Assembly (NCBI GenBank): GCA_012960305.1
Contig: DUBM01000009.1
Location: 128,413 to 192,412 of the forward strand
Source of the DNA: Gammaproteobacteria bacterium
GTDB taxonomy: Bacteria > Pseudomonadota > Gammaproteobacteria > Pseudomonadales > Pseudohongiellaceae
DNA: 64,000 nucleotides
Reading direction: 5' to 3'
Under the pieces are notes generated by a model, which saw only the letters and a list, made by a program, of their open reading frames with translations, made no database searches and had not been told where the DNA came from. Position numbers and translations under genes: made by a program. Positions 55,689-64,000 of the stretch are shown one piece after another (the stretch's first letter is position 1; every line of letters starts with the position of its first letter).

Positions 55689-57077
55689 TTAATGGCGGGT
55701 TTTTTTATCCCCATTTTCTGATGGTTCAATTTCAGCTTTGGAAACAACTCTTCGCTTATCGTCCTCGAGCGCAGAACCCACGACATCAGGTTTTTGTTTC
55801 TTAGAAGTTTTTGCGCCAAGCTCTTTAAGCGCTTCAGCGCGTTTAATAAGGTTACCTCTACCAGTAAGAAGTTTATTTTGAGCCTTTTCGAAGCTTTTCT
55901 TACTTGCATCAATTTTCACGCCAACCTCATCTAAGTCATCTACAAAAGCGACAAATTTATCATACAATGCGCCCGCCTTTTCTGCTATCTCATTGGCATT
56001 TCGATTCTGTTGCGCCAAGCGCCACAAATTTTGTACAGTCTTTAATGTAGTTAACAGAGTGGTAGGCCCAACAAAAATTATATTCCGCTCAAAAGCGTGT
56101 TGAGATAGCTCAGGATCATTTTGAATTGCTATCGAGTAGGCCGCCTCTATAGGCATAAACAAAAAGACATAATCTAAAGAGTTTATCCCCGCCAAATTCT
56201 GATAATCCTTCCCTGATAGGGATTTGACATGCATTCTCACGGATTGAATATGTTGGCTCAATAGTTCTGATTTCTCGCCCTCATCCTCACTCGCACAAAA
56301 ACCATCCCAAGCTTTAAGCGAAACCTTAGAGTCGATAATAATATCTCTGGACTCCGGCAAGTGAACAATCACATCCGGTTGTGATTTACTGCCATCCTCT
56401 GCCTTCAAACTTACCTGTACATCGTATTCTCGCCCCTTAACCAAGCCTGATTTCTCCAGAATCGATTCAAGAACAAACTCTCCCCAAGACCCCTGGGTTT
56501 TATTATCACCTTTTAGCGCGTTGGTTAGGTTAACCGCATCTTCGCTAATTTTGCTATTTAATTTCTGTAGGTTTTCAATTTCTTTAGCTAAAGAAAACCG
56601 CTCTTTCGCTTCCTTGTCATAAGTATCTTCGACTCGCTTTTCAAATTGTACTATTTTTTCTTGCAATGGGTTTAACACCGCAGACAGCGATTCTTTATTA
56701 GTCTCTGTGAATTTCTTACTCTTGTCATCGAATATTTCATTGGCAATATTCTTAAAAGCAACGCCGAGTTGATCCCGCGATTCGTTCAACAAGGACATTT
56801 TCTCTTCAAATTGTTTCGTCTCGAATTCCAGAGATATTGTTAGCCGAGCGTTATCCTCTCTAAAAACTTGCAACTGTGATTGCAGCGAAACTGCAGCTTC
56901 CTCAGATTTATTCAAGGTGTTTTGGATTTTCCCCACTTCCAATTCCTTTGCCAACAACCTTTCTCTAATGGATGCCTCTGCTACAGATAAGAATTGAATG
57001 CGTTTGGATAAATAGAAAATACATATCGCTGCGGCAACAAGAAGTAGTCCAGCAACAGAGAGGCTAAGAGTTATCAT
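55689..57077 (-). CDS. rmuC: DNA recombination protein RmuC
   Basis: 462 residues. N-terminal membrane helix (LSVAGLLLVAAAICIFYLS), long coiled-coil from about 30 to 180, then the nuclease-fold core GSWGEFVLESILEKSGLVKGREYDVQ, DVIVHLPESRDIIIDSKVSLKAW and FMPIEAAYSIAIQ. Limits recombination at inverted repeats in E. coli. Charged C-terminal tail (KKQKPDVVGSALEDDKRRV). Confidence 0.94.
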   Translation of the reverse strand: MITLSLSVAGLLLVAAAICIFYLSKRIQFLSVAEASIRERLLAKELEVGKIQNTLNKSEEAAVSLQSQLQVFREDNARLTISLEFETKQFEEKMSLLNESRDQLGVAFKNIANEIFDDKSKKFTETNKESLSAVLNPLQEKIVQFEKRVEDTYDKEAKERFSLAKEIENLQKLNSKISEDAVNLTNALKGDNKTQGSWGEFVLESILEKSGLVKGREYDVQVSLKAEDGSKSQPDVIVHLPESRDIIIDSKVSLKAWDGFCASEDEGEKSELLSQHIQSVRMHVKSLSGKDYQNLAGINSLDYVFLFMPIEAAYSIAIQNDPELSQHAFERNIIFVGPTTLLTTLKTVQNLWRLAQQNRNANEIAEKAGALYDKFVAFVDDLDEVGVKIDASKKSFEKAQNKLLTGRGNLIKRAEALKELGAKTSKKQKPDVVGSALEDDKRRVVSKAEIEPSENGDKKTRH

Positions 57078-57132
57078 GAATGGTTAGGGCTCTTTGACTT
57101 GCTGAATCGCAGCAAGCATAGAAGAATTGTGG

Positions 57133-58185
57133 CTAGCTCAAGTTGTCGTTGATAACTTGCAATAGCTCTAAGGTTAGCTCGGAGGGCTCTTCCGCCCCTT
57201 CTAGCTCCTGAGTTTCGATATTCACTGTCGAATCCAATTCAACCAGACGCACAACAAAATCTTTCTCTACAGCGATTTCCACACCATTGCCACCAAAAAA
57301 CCTCCCTATTAAGCCTGGCCCGTCTTCTTCCGCAATAATGCCCGCAAATTTCACGTTGAAAAATTTTTCATCTCTATCACTTTCAACAATTGCGATTTCA
57401 GCACTTTCCAGAGCTTGTCGAATTTGCACCCAAGCTCGAGCATAGTCAATTCGTAACTGCAGTATTTGTTCTCCATCATCGTTCTCGACAATATTTGCCT
57501 TTCGCTCTGCTTCGATACTACCGGCGAGCAAGCTTGCGGATGAAGCCTGGTAGACATCGTTCCTATCAGCTAAATACTGGGATATCGAATCAATAATTTG
57601 TCGCTCTAAATCCGGCGATGAGGATTCCTCTGGCCAATTAATAATTAGAGGGATTCTGTCAGAGCGCAGATTCTCAAAGTGCCTTACATATATCTCAGAA
57701 TAGCCTGAGTGCAATCCCGGCTCGATGGTTATGCGGTACTTATGGCGAGTCAAAAGGTCATTTTCAACTTCTAACCAAGCTGTCTCCATAATGCCGCTGC
57801 TAGGATTTTCATAATCCAAGATGACTTGTAACTCTGTCCAATAATCTCTCACTAGAGGCCATACCTGGCCGGGGGTAGCATCTAGCACTACCCAGCGACG
57901 ATCTGCGAGATTCTGGATGATGACACCTTCTCTCCTTTTTGTTTCGATGGGATTAGGCATAGGAACGCCATCAAATTCTTCTAAATTCAGTGCAAATTGT
58001 TCTGGTATTACGTAAAGCTGGTCCAATGTATAGCTATCTAGCTCATCAGAAATTTCCATTGGAGGCAAGATTAGCGCCTCATTATAGTTACCGCCTCGAT
58101 CTCGAAAAATACCCGCATCTCCGAACAAAAAGCCGCAAGCATTCAGATTGAGTGACAGCAGTACAAGTAGTATTCGTTTAAACAT
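57133..58185 (-). CDS. bamC: outer membrane assembly lipoprotein BamC
   Basis: BAM-complex lipoprotein. 350 residues with lipobox LNACGFLFG, then the unstructured BamD-binding N-terminal segment (LPPMEISDELDSYTLDQLYVIPE) and two helix-grip domains (RWVVLDATPGQVWPLVRDYW; ARAWVQIRQALESAEIAIVESDRDEKFFNVKF). The neighbour dapA lies upstream, the conserved dapA-bamC order. 92 nt separate them. Confidence 0.94.
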   Translation of the reverse strand: MFKRILLVLLSLNLNACGFLFGDAGIFRDRGGNYNEALILPPMEISDELDSYTLDQLYVIPEQFALNLEEFDGVPMPNPIETKRREGVIIQNLADRRWVVLDATPGQVWPLVRDYWTELQVILDYENPSSGIMETAWLEVENDLLTRHKYRITIEPGLHSGYSEIYVRHFENLRSDRIPLIINWPEESSSPDLERQIIDSISQYLADRNDVYQASSASLLAGSIEAERKANIVENDDGEQILQLRIDYARAWVQIRQALESAEIAIVESDRDEKFFNVKFAGIIAEEDGPGLIGRFFGGNGVEIAVEKDFVVRLVELDSTVNIETQELEGAEEPSELTLELLQVINDNLS

Positions 58186-58277
58186 TAAATCTTTTCCATA
58201 ATTCTATTTTAAATAATTATTTCCTGAAGCATTAGTTCTAAAGCAAACCCTTGCAGAGTCAAATGTTGCACAAGTTG

Positions 58278-59177
58278 TTATGCAGCAACAGACAACTGTA
58301 TTCCCGCCTGGCGTAATGCCTCACTTACTTGGAGTTGATATTTCTCTTCAAGTTCCACTAATGGAAGTCTAATTCCTGGGCCAATCATGCCCATTTTTTG
58401 CAATGCCCACTTCACCGGAATAGGGTTTGCTTCAAGGAATAAATCTTGATGAAGTGATACCAGCTGGTCATCTACGGCCTGAGCTGCCTCGGTATTTCCC
58501 GCTAGAGCCAAGGCGCACATCTGGGCCATTTGCTGCGGCGCAACATTTGCCGTGACTGAGATAGCGCCATCAGCACCACTCAAAATCAACGGCAAGCTGA
58601 TCGCATCTTCACCACTGTATATTGCAAGGCGATCGCCACAGCGCTCAATTAACTGCTGCCCGCGCACAATATCACCTGTCGCATCTTTTATCCCAACGAT
58701 ATTTTCTAAATCAGCGAGACGCTCAACCGTTTCTAAAGCGAGGTCGCAGGCAGTGCGCCCTGGTACATTATATAAAATCTGCGGAATATCTACGCCTTCT
58801 GCAACTACTTTAAAGTGCTGATATAGCCCCTCTTGTGAAGGCCGGTTATAGTAAGGAGTAACAAGCAGACAGGCGTCAGCATTATGCTCTTTTGCTGATT
58901 GGGTAAAAGACAAAGCTTCATCAGTCGAGTTTGAGCCCGTACCCGCTATAACGGGAACACGCTGAGCAACCACCTCCACGCAATGAGCAACCAAATCACA
59001 ATGCTCTTGAGTGGTTAGTGTCGCTGACTCGCCTGTTGTACCTACAACCACAATCGCATCGGTACCCGCATCGATATGCCATTCAATAAGACGATCGAAC
59101 GTAGGCAAGTCTACCGAGCCGTCGGTATGCATGGGCGTAACTATAGCTACAATACTACCTTGAAGTTTTGCGTACAT
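58278..59177 (-). CDS. dapA: 4-hydroxy-tetrahydrodipicolinate synthase
   Basis: Lysine/diaminopimelate pathway aldolase condensing pyruvate and aspartate semialdehyde. 299 residues. VVGTTGESATLT, the Tyr site in LYNVPGRTACDL and Schiff-base Lys in IVGIKDATGDI are intact. First gene of dapA-bamC. Normal length. Confidence 0.97.
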   Translation of the reverse strand: MYAKLQGSIVAIVTPMHTDGSVDLPTFDRLIEWHIDAGTDAIVVVGTTGESATLTTQEHCDLVAHCVEVVAQRVPVIAGTGSNSTDEALSFTQSAKEHNADACLLVTPYYNRPSQEGLYQHFKVVAEGVDIPQILYNVPGRTACDLALETVERLADLENIVGIKDATGDIVRGQQLIERCGDRLAIYSGEDAISLPLILSGADGAISVTANVAPQQMAQMCALALAGNTEAAQAVDDQLVSLHQDLFLEANPIPVKWALQKMGMIGPGIRLPLVELEEKYQLQVSEALRQAGIQLSVAA

Positions 59178-59272
59178 ATTTTCGCTACTTGGCTCTACTA
59201 TATTGGTTTACTGAGTTTACTGAATTGCCTGACGGGGGATTTTACCACATTGTCGAAAATTCAACCAAAACC

Positions 59273-60352
59273 TCACGCAGATGATGATTTAACTGACTTA
59301 GTCTGCATCTTGCCCGGCCAAGCATTGATGATCGCCTTAATTAGTGTCGCTAGGGGTATCGCAAAAAATACGCCCGCTAAGCCCCAAACCCCGCCAAACA
59401 CGAGCACTGCTGCGATTATGGCAACAGGATGTAAATTCACAGCTTCAGAAAAAATTACGGGCACCAACACGTTGCCATCTATGATTTGCAAAATAAAATA
59501 GACAATTAATGCAGTATAAAATTCACTGCCAATTCCCCACTGTACATAGGCCACTGCTGCTATAGGAATCGTTACTGCTGTGGCTCCTATATACGGCACA
59601 ATTACAGACAGACCCACCAGCACAGACAGTAGTATCGCGTAGTTGATGCCTAGTACCACGAAGGTTAGGTAACTGACGCTTCCAACAATCAAGATCTCTA
59701 CAGCTTTGCCTCGAATATAGTTCGATATTTGCTCGTCCATTTCCTGCCAAATACCAATCATCAGGGGTCTATTGCGGGGCAGAAAATTACCTACCCAATT
59801 TACCAACATTTGCTTATCCTTCATCACAAAGAAAACCAGAACCGGAACCAGAATTATAAAAACGAACCAAGCAAAAATATCCGGAAGACTAGCCAGTGAA
59901 TATTCCAGAATAGTCTGTCCAAAGCCGCCTAATTCGCCAACAAGCCCTTCAATAAAGCCATCGACCTGCTGTTCCGAAAACAAACCCGGATAGTTCTCGG
60001 CCAACAATTGGAGACTGCTTTGCCATTGTGTAATAAGGTTTGGCAATTCAGTGACCAAGCGACGCAGCTGACTGCCAGCCTGAGGCAGAAGAAATAAAAG
60101 AACTACCAAAAACACACCAATGAATAATGTGTATACAAGTGAAAATGCCAAGCGATTCGATAAATTGTATTTTAGTAAAAGGTTAACTAAACCCTGCATA
60201 AGATAGGCAACTATTATCGCCGCAATAAGTGGCGCCAGAATACTTCCAAGCAGGAGTAAAACCACCAAGCCGGCGGAAAGCAGAATCACTAAAATAATTG
60301 ATTCTTCATCGTGAAAATAACGATCAATAAAATCGTTAAGTAATTTTTTCAT
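59273..60352 (-). CDS. AI-2E family transporter (PerM-like)
   Basis: Multi-helix membrane permease of about 359 residues from the ATG at 60352 (MKKLLNDFIDRYFHDEE); a longer frame to 60403 would overlap the sulphur carrier gene. Eight or so helices; family loops DKQMLVNWVGNFLPRNRPLMIGIWQEMDEQISNYIRGK and VPYIGATAVTIPIAAVAYVQWG. Substrate unclear. 19 nt downstream of the TusA-like gene, so co-transcribed. Confidence 0.9.
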   Translation of the reverse strand: MKKLLNDFIDRYFHDEESIILVILLSAGLVVLLLLGSILAPLIAAIIVAYLMQGLVNLLLKYNLSNRLAFSLVYTLFIGVFLVVLLFLLPQAGSQLRRLVTELPNLITQWQSSLQLLAENYPGLFSEQQVDGFIEGLVGELGGFGQTILEYSLASLPDIFAWFVFIILVPVLVFFVMKDKQMLVNWVGNFLPRNRPLMIGIWQEMDEQISNYIRGKAVEILIVGSVSYLTFVVLGINYAILLSVLVGLSVIVPYIGATAVTIPIAAVAYVQWGIGSEFYTALIVYFILQIIDGNVLVPVIFSEAVNLHPVAIIAAVLVFGGVWGLAGVFFAIPLATLIKAIINAWPGKMQTKSVKSSSA

Positions 60353-60371
60353 TGAACGGAGCCCCCGAACT

Positions 60372-60605
60372 CTAGCCTTTTCTAATCCAATAGAAATAAG
60401 CACTATCGTCTTTTTGAAAATCGAGAATCTGGTGATCGCTCTGTTTTACAAAAAGATAAAAATCCTTCTCTGACCCAGGATCGGTCGCAACGACTTTTAA
60501 CACTTCTTGCGGTTGCATACGATTTAATGCCAATTTCGCTTTCAACAGCGGCATTGGACACTCCAGCCCTGACAGATCAATCTCTATATCGGCATTAACA
60601 CTCAT
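60372..60605 (-). CDS. TusA-like sulphur-carrier protein
   Basis: 77 residues. The key motif LSGLECPMPLLKAKLALNRM carries the active Cys of the CPxP box. TusA relays sulphur for tRNA thiolation, which would fit with mnmC and s2U, but TusA-like paralogues serve other pathways. Divergent from bepA, same transcript as the permease. Confidence 0.9.
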   Translation of the reverse strand: MSVNADIEIDLSGLECPMPLLKAKLALNRMQPQEVLKVVATDPGSEKDFYLFVKQSDHQILDFQKDDSAYFYWIRKG

Positions 60606-60751
60606 CCTGCTATTTTATCAAGCTATCGGCGAGAAAGCCCCATTATTCCTTGGTTTGACAGTAATTTCACTTCTCAAATCCTTGCTGACGGGGAGATGTT
60701 GCTGCTAATCAAGTACAATTATTTGTGGTATTCTGAATTTTACACAGTAAT

Positions 60752-62230
60752 GTGGTTAAAACTATGCTTTCACACTTGCTGAAACCATCCTTATCTTCAG
60801 TCTCTATAGCACTGTTGGCTGGATTTCTCAGTCTTTCGGCCGTAGCTCAATCGCAACTGCCTTCCCTCGGCGATCGATTCTCAGGAACCGTCTCTCTGGA
60901 CGATGAGTACCAGATGGGGCGGCAATTCCTCAGCCAACTAAGGCGTAGCGCTCCAACGATTCCTGATGCCCTTCTCAATGACTATTTAGAAAATGTCACC
61001 TACAAGGTAGCGTCACGTAGCCAGCTTAAAGATCATCGATTGTCGTTCGTTGTCATCGATAGCGAAGATTTAAATGCTTTTGCAGCCCCCGGGGGAATAA
61101 TCGGTGTAAATACCGGCTTATTCCTTAATGCCCAGACCGAGGCAGAATTTGTTTCTGTCATGGCCCACGAGATCGCCCACGTGAGTCAACGACACTTTGC
61201 TCGGACCGTGGATGAAGCCCAAGCGGGAAGCATTCCCCAAATCGCGACCATGATGGCCAGCATTTTAATTATGGCGACTTCAGATGCTGGGCACGGTCAG
61301 GCGGCCATTGCCGCCGCCCAAGGGCGCGCCGTCGAGAACCAATTACGCTTCAGTCGAAACAATGAAGCGGAAGCCGATCGAGTCGGACAAGACACTATGT
61401 TTGCCGCTGGCTTCAACCCTAATGGTATGTCCGCATTATTTGAGCGCCTCGTTGCTATCAATAGATTTGGGCGCCGCCCTCCTGAGTTCTTATTAACTCA
61501 CCCAGTAACAGAATCTCGCGTCGCTGATGCTCGAGGTAGGGCAGTCCGCTACCCTCTTCGAAACTACGCGGACAATTTAGAATATCAGGTTGTACGGTCT
61601 CGAGTTCTTGGTCACTACGCTAACGACAAAGAGGCGTACGTCTCTCAATCAAAAGACAAACTGCAACAAAGTTTATTAGAATTCGACCGTGACGCAGCGC
61701 GATATAATCTTGCAATCGCCTACTATGAAAATAAAGAATACAATCTTGCCAATGCCACACTGGCGCCCCTGTTGGAGAAAGATCCTAACCAGATAAGCTA
61801 CGTCGCAACTCAAGCAGAGTTTTACACAGAACAAAATGAACCTGCACAGGCTATTCAATTTTTGCAGCGTCATATGGAAATCAATCCCGACAACCACGCT
61901 CTAGTAATGGCTTATATTGATGCGTTGATAGAAATGCGGGCATTTTCACAAGCCGCTGAAACCATGCTACAACACGCCCTATTGCGGCCTGATGACCACA
62001 ATCTTTGGTTCAAGTTAGCCGATACTCAAGGGCAGGCAGGCAACATTAGCGCTGTGCACCAATCCAGAGCTGAGTTCTTTCGCCTAATTGGAGATTATAG
62101 ATCTTCAAGAGAACAGCTTAAGTTTGCCGTACGTATAGAAACTGAAAAAGGCAGCGCTCCTGCTGAACTCGCTAGGCTCAAACAAAAAATTCGTGATGTT
62201 GAACAAATGCAGCGAGATCTGAACGGTTAA
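60752..62230 (+). CDS. bepA: periplasmic M48 metalloprotease / chaperone BepA
   Basis: Envelope quality-control protease assisting LptD and BAM. 492 residues, signal peptide (ALLAGFLSLSAVAQ), HExxH in VMAHEIAHVSQRHF, third zinc ligand in NEAEADRVGQD, then a TPR domain from about 300. Order with the TusA-like gene is conserved in related genomes. Start ATG 60752 or the one at 60764 (MLSHLLKPSL), both short. Confidence 0.93.
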   Translation: MVKTMLSHLLKPSLSSVSIALLAGFLSLSAVAQSQLPSLGDRFSGTVSLDDEYQMGRQFLSQLRRSAPTIPDALLNDYLENVTYKVASRSQLKDHRLSFVVIDSEDLNAFAAPGGIIGVNTGLFLNAQTEAEFVSVMAHEIAHVSQRHFARTVDEAQAGSIPQIATMMASILIMATSDAGHGQAAIAAAQGRAVENQLRFSRNNEAEADRVGQDTMFAAGFNPNGMSALFERLVAINRFGRRPPEFLLTHPVTESRVADARGRAVRYPLRNYADNLEYQVVRSRVLGHYANDKEAYVSQSKDKLQQSLLEFDRDAARYNLAIAYYENKEYNLANATLAPLLEKDPNQISYVATQAEFYTEQNEPAQAIQFLQRHMEINPDNHALVMAYIDALIEMRAFSQAAETMLQHALLRPDDHNLWFKLADTQGQAGNISAVHQSRAEFFRLIGDYRSSREQLKFAVRIETEKGSAPAELARLKQKIRDVEQMQRDLNG

Positions 62231-62241
62231 AAAAACTAAAG

Positions 62242-63324
62242 CTAAGCTTTACCTCTCACCTTAAGCTGATTTTCTGCGGCAAAATCTAACATTCGTTGTA
62301 ATGGCACCATCGCTTGTGCTGCCAAATCAGCATCAACGAGAATTTCATTCGCTTCATTAGATAGAGAATCATAAAGCCTAGGCAGAGAGTTCATTGCCAT
62401 CCAGGGGCAGTGAGCACAGCTGCGACAAGTAGCATCATTGCCCGCAGTAGGTGCAATTATAAAGGTTTTCTCTGGCGCTAACTTTTGGAGCTTGTGAAAA
62501 ATTCCTTGGTCTGTAGCCACAATGATTTCTGCATTCGGCAATACCTGAGCCGCCTTTATGATCTGCGTGGTCGACCCTATAACGTCTGCTAGCTCTAACA
62601 CAGAATCAGGTGACTCCGGGTGAGCAAGGATTGCAGCTTGAGGATACAGCTGACGCATATTCTCTAAACCTCGAGCCTTAAATTCCTCATGCACAATACA
62701 TGCGGCATTCCACAACAACATATCTGCGCCGGTGGTTTTCTTGAGATAAGAACCCAAATGCTTATCCGGCGCCCAAAGAATTTTTTTACCCGCATCCATC
62801 AGATGTTCTACAACATCGAGCGCGATACTTGACGTAACTACCCAATCTGCACGAGCTTTAACAGCAGCAGATGTGTTTGCATAGACCACAATCGTTCGAT
62901 CTGGATTGGCATCACAGAATGCTGAAAACTTACCGATCGAACAGCCAATATCTAGAGAACAGGTTGCTTCCAACGTTGGCATAACAACGGTTTTTTCTGG
63001 ACTGAGAATTTTTGCAGATTCCCCCATAAATCGAACGCCAGCAACGATAAGAATCTCTGCCTCTACTTCTTTCCCAAATTTTGCCATCTCCAAGCTATCG
63101 CCAACAAAACCACCCGTTGCTTCAGCCAAGTCTTGCAATACCGGGTCCGTGTAATAGTGAGCCACAAGCTTGGCTTTCTTCTCAGTCATGAGTTGAGCAA
63201 TTTTTTCGAGATACTCAAGCTCATCAGCGTCATTCAAATGCGCACTGGGCGTCGCGCCATCGAGAAATCGGCGAACAATAGCAGTGTCAGTTGCTAATGA
63301 ATTATCAATTGTGGGAGTTTCCAT
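62242..63324 (-). CDS. nadA: quinolinate synthase
   Basis: [4Fe-4S] enzyme of NAD synthesis, making quinolinate from iminoaspartate and dihydroxyacetone phosphate. 360 residues. [33 protein letters not shown], Cys ligands in [17 protein letters not shown] and [15 protein letters not shown]. Convergent with bepA, 11 nt between stops. Confidence 0.96.
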   Translation of the reverse strand: METPTIDNSLATDTAIVRRFLDGATPSAHLNDADELEYLEKIAQLMTEKKAKLVAHYYTDPVLQDLAEATGGFVGDSLEMAKFGKEVEAEILIVAGVRFMGESAKILSPEKTVVMPTLEATCSLDIGCSIGKFSAFCDANPDRTIVVYANTSAAVKARADWVVTSSIALDVVEHLMDAGKKILWAPDKHLGSYLKKTTGADMLLWNAACIVHEEFKARGLENMRQLYPQAAILAHPESPDSVLELADVIGSTTQIIKAAQVLPNAEIIVATDQGIFHKLQKLAPEKTFIIAPTAGNDATCRSCAHCPWMAMNSLPRLYDSLSNEANEILVDADLAAQAMVPLQRMLDFAAENQLKVRGKA

Positions 63325-63556
63325 AAAAGGGTTGCTGTCTACACCTATGCGTAACTATCTCTATATACAGAACGTCGTTTCTAAGATTTTATCATAGGAT
63401 CATCATTGAGGCTTAGATTAGGACTCTCACATGATCGCAGACACAGCTTACTCGGTTCATGAGCTTAAATGCCTTTGTAAACAATCTTACTGGGTGAATA
63501 GAATTGACAGGTCCAGCAACTATATCGAAGCTGATGTATTGAAACTGAGAGGAATA

Positions 63557-63632
63557 TGGTGGGGCGTGTGCGACTCGAACGCACGACCAATTGGTTAAAA
63601 GCCAACTGCTCTACCGACTGAGCTAACGCCCC
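63557..63632 (-). tRNA. tRNA-Lys (TTT)
   Basis: 76 nt with CCA. Starts GGGGCGTTAGCTCAG, anticodon loop CTTTTAA gives TTT, T-arm TGCGTTCGAGTCGCA, acceptor CGCCCC-A-CCA. Confidence 0.98.
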
Positions 63633-63731
63633 ATGAAAGGGCGACATAGTACTATCAAAATAAAAAAAGACAAGTCATCAGCAAATTTTTCTAACAGTAA
63701 TCATGTCGGGAAAATCCACAGAGGGAAAAAT

Positions 63732-64000
63732 CTAAGTGAATTTCTCATTATATCGAGTAGGATCATGGAGCCCAGCATCCTGAAAGCCCTGTTTGCGGAA
63801 CCTGCAACTGTCGCAGCGCCCACAGGCTAGACCATCTTCAGTTGCCTGATAACAAGAAACCGTAAGACCATAATCAACTCCAAGCCTAACACCAGCCTTG
63901 ATAATCTCGGCTTTAGTTAAATCTATAAGTGGCGTCGCTAAATTAATGCTTTTACCTTCTACACCCATCTTAGTAGCCAAATTTATGACTTTCTGAAAGG
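63732..64000 (-). CDS. queC: 7-cyano-7-deazaguanine synthase, C-terminal part (runs off right edge)
   Basis: Makes preQ0 in the queuosine pathway. About 89 C-terminal residues are visible: [46 protein letters not shown], then the zinc-binding C-x8-C-x2-C-x2-C in [24 protein letters not shown]. The N-terminal PP-loop lies beyond the edge. Complements queD at 44.5 kb. Confidence 0.95.
   Translation of the reverse strand, partial: FQKVINLATKMGVEGKSINLATPLIDLTKAEIIKAGVRLGVDYGLTVSCYQATEDGLACGRCDSCRFRKQGFQDAGLHDPTRYNEKFT

Noticed and set aside
59076..59501. 141-residue plus-strand ORF across dapA start and the permease end
   Set aside because: Antisense to two well-supported genes; no recognisable domain.
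62236..62252. Palindrome TAAAGCT-A-AGCTTTA between bepA and nadA
   Set aside because: The one-base loop cannot form a hairpin and no T-run follows.
1..64000. CRISPR arrays, transposases or prophage modules
   Set aside because: No regularly spaced repeats, transposase signatures or phage structural genes seen; only the integrase relic was found.

Overview
The window reads as chromosomal DNA of a Gammaproteobacterium, probably marine. BamC, MiaE, MnmC, BepA, the xseB-ispA-dxs order and the RF2 frameshift site are typical of that class. The abundance of small secreted enzymes, an MAPEG protein, a PQQ dehydrogenase and DUF1592/DUF1552 proteins resembles oligotrophic marine lineages; this finer placement is inference. 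Gene density is high and both strands are used in short operons. I saw no rRNA, CRISPR array, intact insertion sequence or prophage.

Layout. 1-2.3 kb: xseB-ispA-dxs (isoprenoid precursors; dxs runs off the left edge). 2.7-4.0 kb: a secreted alpha/beta hydrolase and an MAPEG protein. 4.2-10.2 kb: a complete oppABCDF-type peptide transporter with two oddities, a membrane-anchored binding protein and a permease carrying a fibronectin-III-like insert. 10.6-14.1 kb: a phospholipid N-methyltransferase-like protein, a 1-Cys peroxiredoxin and a PQQ dehydrogenase. 14.4-16.1 kb: a cobalt-type nitrile hydratase operon (alpha, beta, activator). 16.3-17.4 kb: a degenerate metallo-beta-lactamase-fold protein followed by a small membrane ORF broken by an amber codon. 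17.6-22.3 kb: a five-gene, translationally coupled molybdenum hydroxylase operon with a Tat-exported Fe-S subunit. 22.4-31.5 kb: mixed single genes (Tag, SRPBCC, DUF1330, MBL, dienelactone hydrolase, FMN-binding, EamA, nitronate monooxygenase, YhhQ). 31.6-36.9 kb: a DUF1592-DUF1552-ankyrin operon. 37.3-43.4 kb: four paralogous secreted proteins of unknown function with one alpha/beta hydrolase between them.

43.4-44.2 kb is a boundary: a decayed tyrosine-recombinase fragment sits 3' of tRNA-Asp, next to tRNA-Val, which suggests an old integration site. To the right lies housekeeping DNA: queD, a ferredoxin reductase, ung, lysS, prfB (with its programmed +1 frameshift), a frameshifted CheY-like relic, mnmC, an M18 aminopeptidase, an FKBP isomerase, a small LRR lipoprotein, miaE, rmuC, bamC, dapA, a PerM-type permease, a TusA-like protein, bepA, nadA, tRNA-Lys and the end of queC.

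Functional links: queD, queC and a YhhQ-type transporter together suggest both synthesis and salvage of queuosine precursors. miaE and mnmC add to a tRNA-modification theme. The left two thirds looks accessory and catabolic or periplasmic, the right third core.

The best candidates for something not well described are the four-paralogue secreted family beside the DUF1592/DUF1552/ankyrin operon, the OppC-FN3 architecture, and the two small unknown proteins coupled to the molybdenum hydroxylase.
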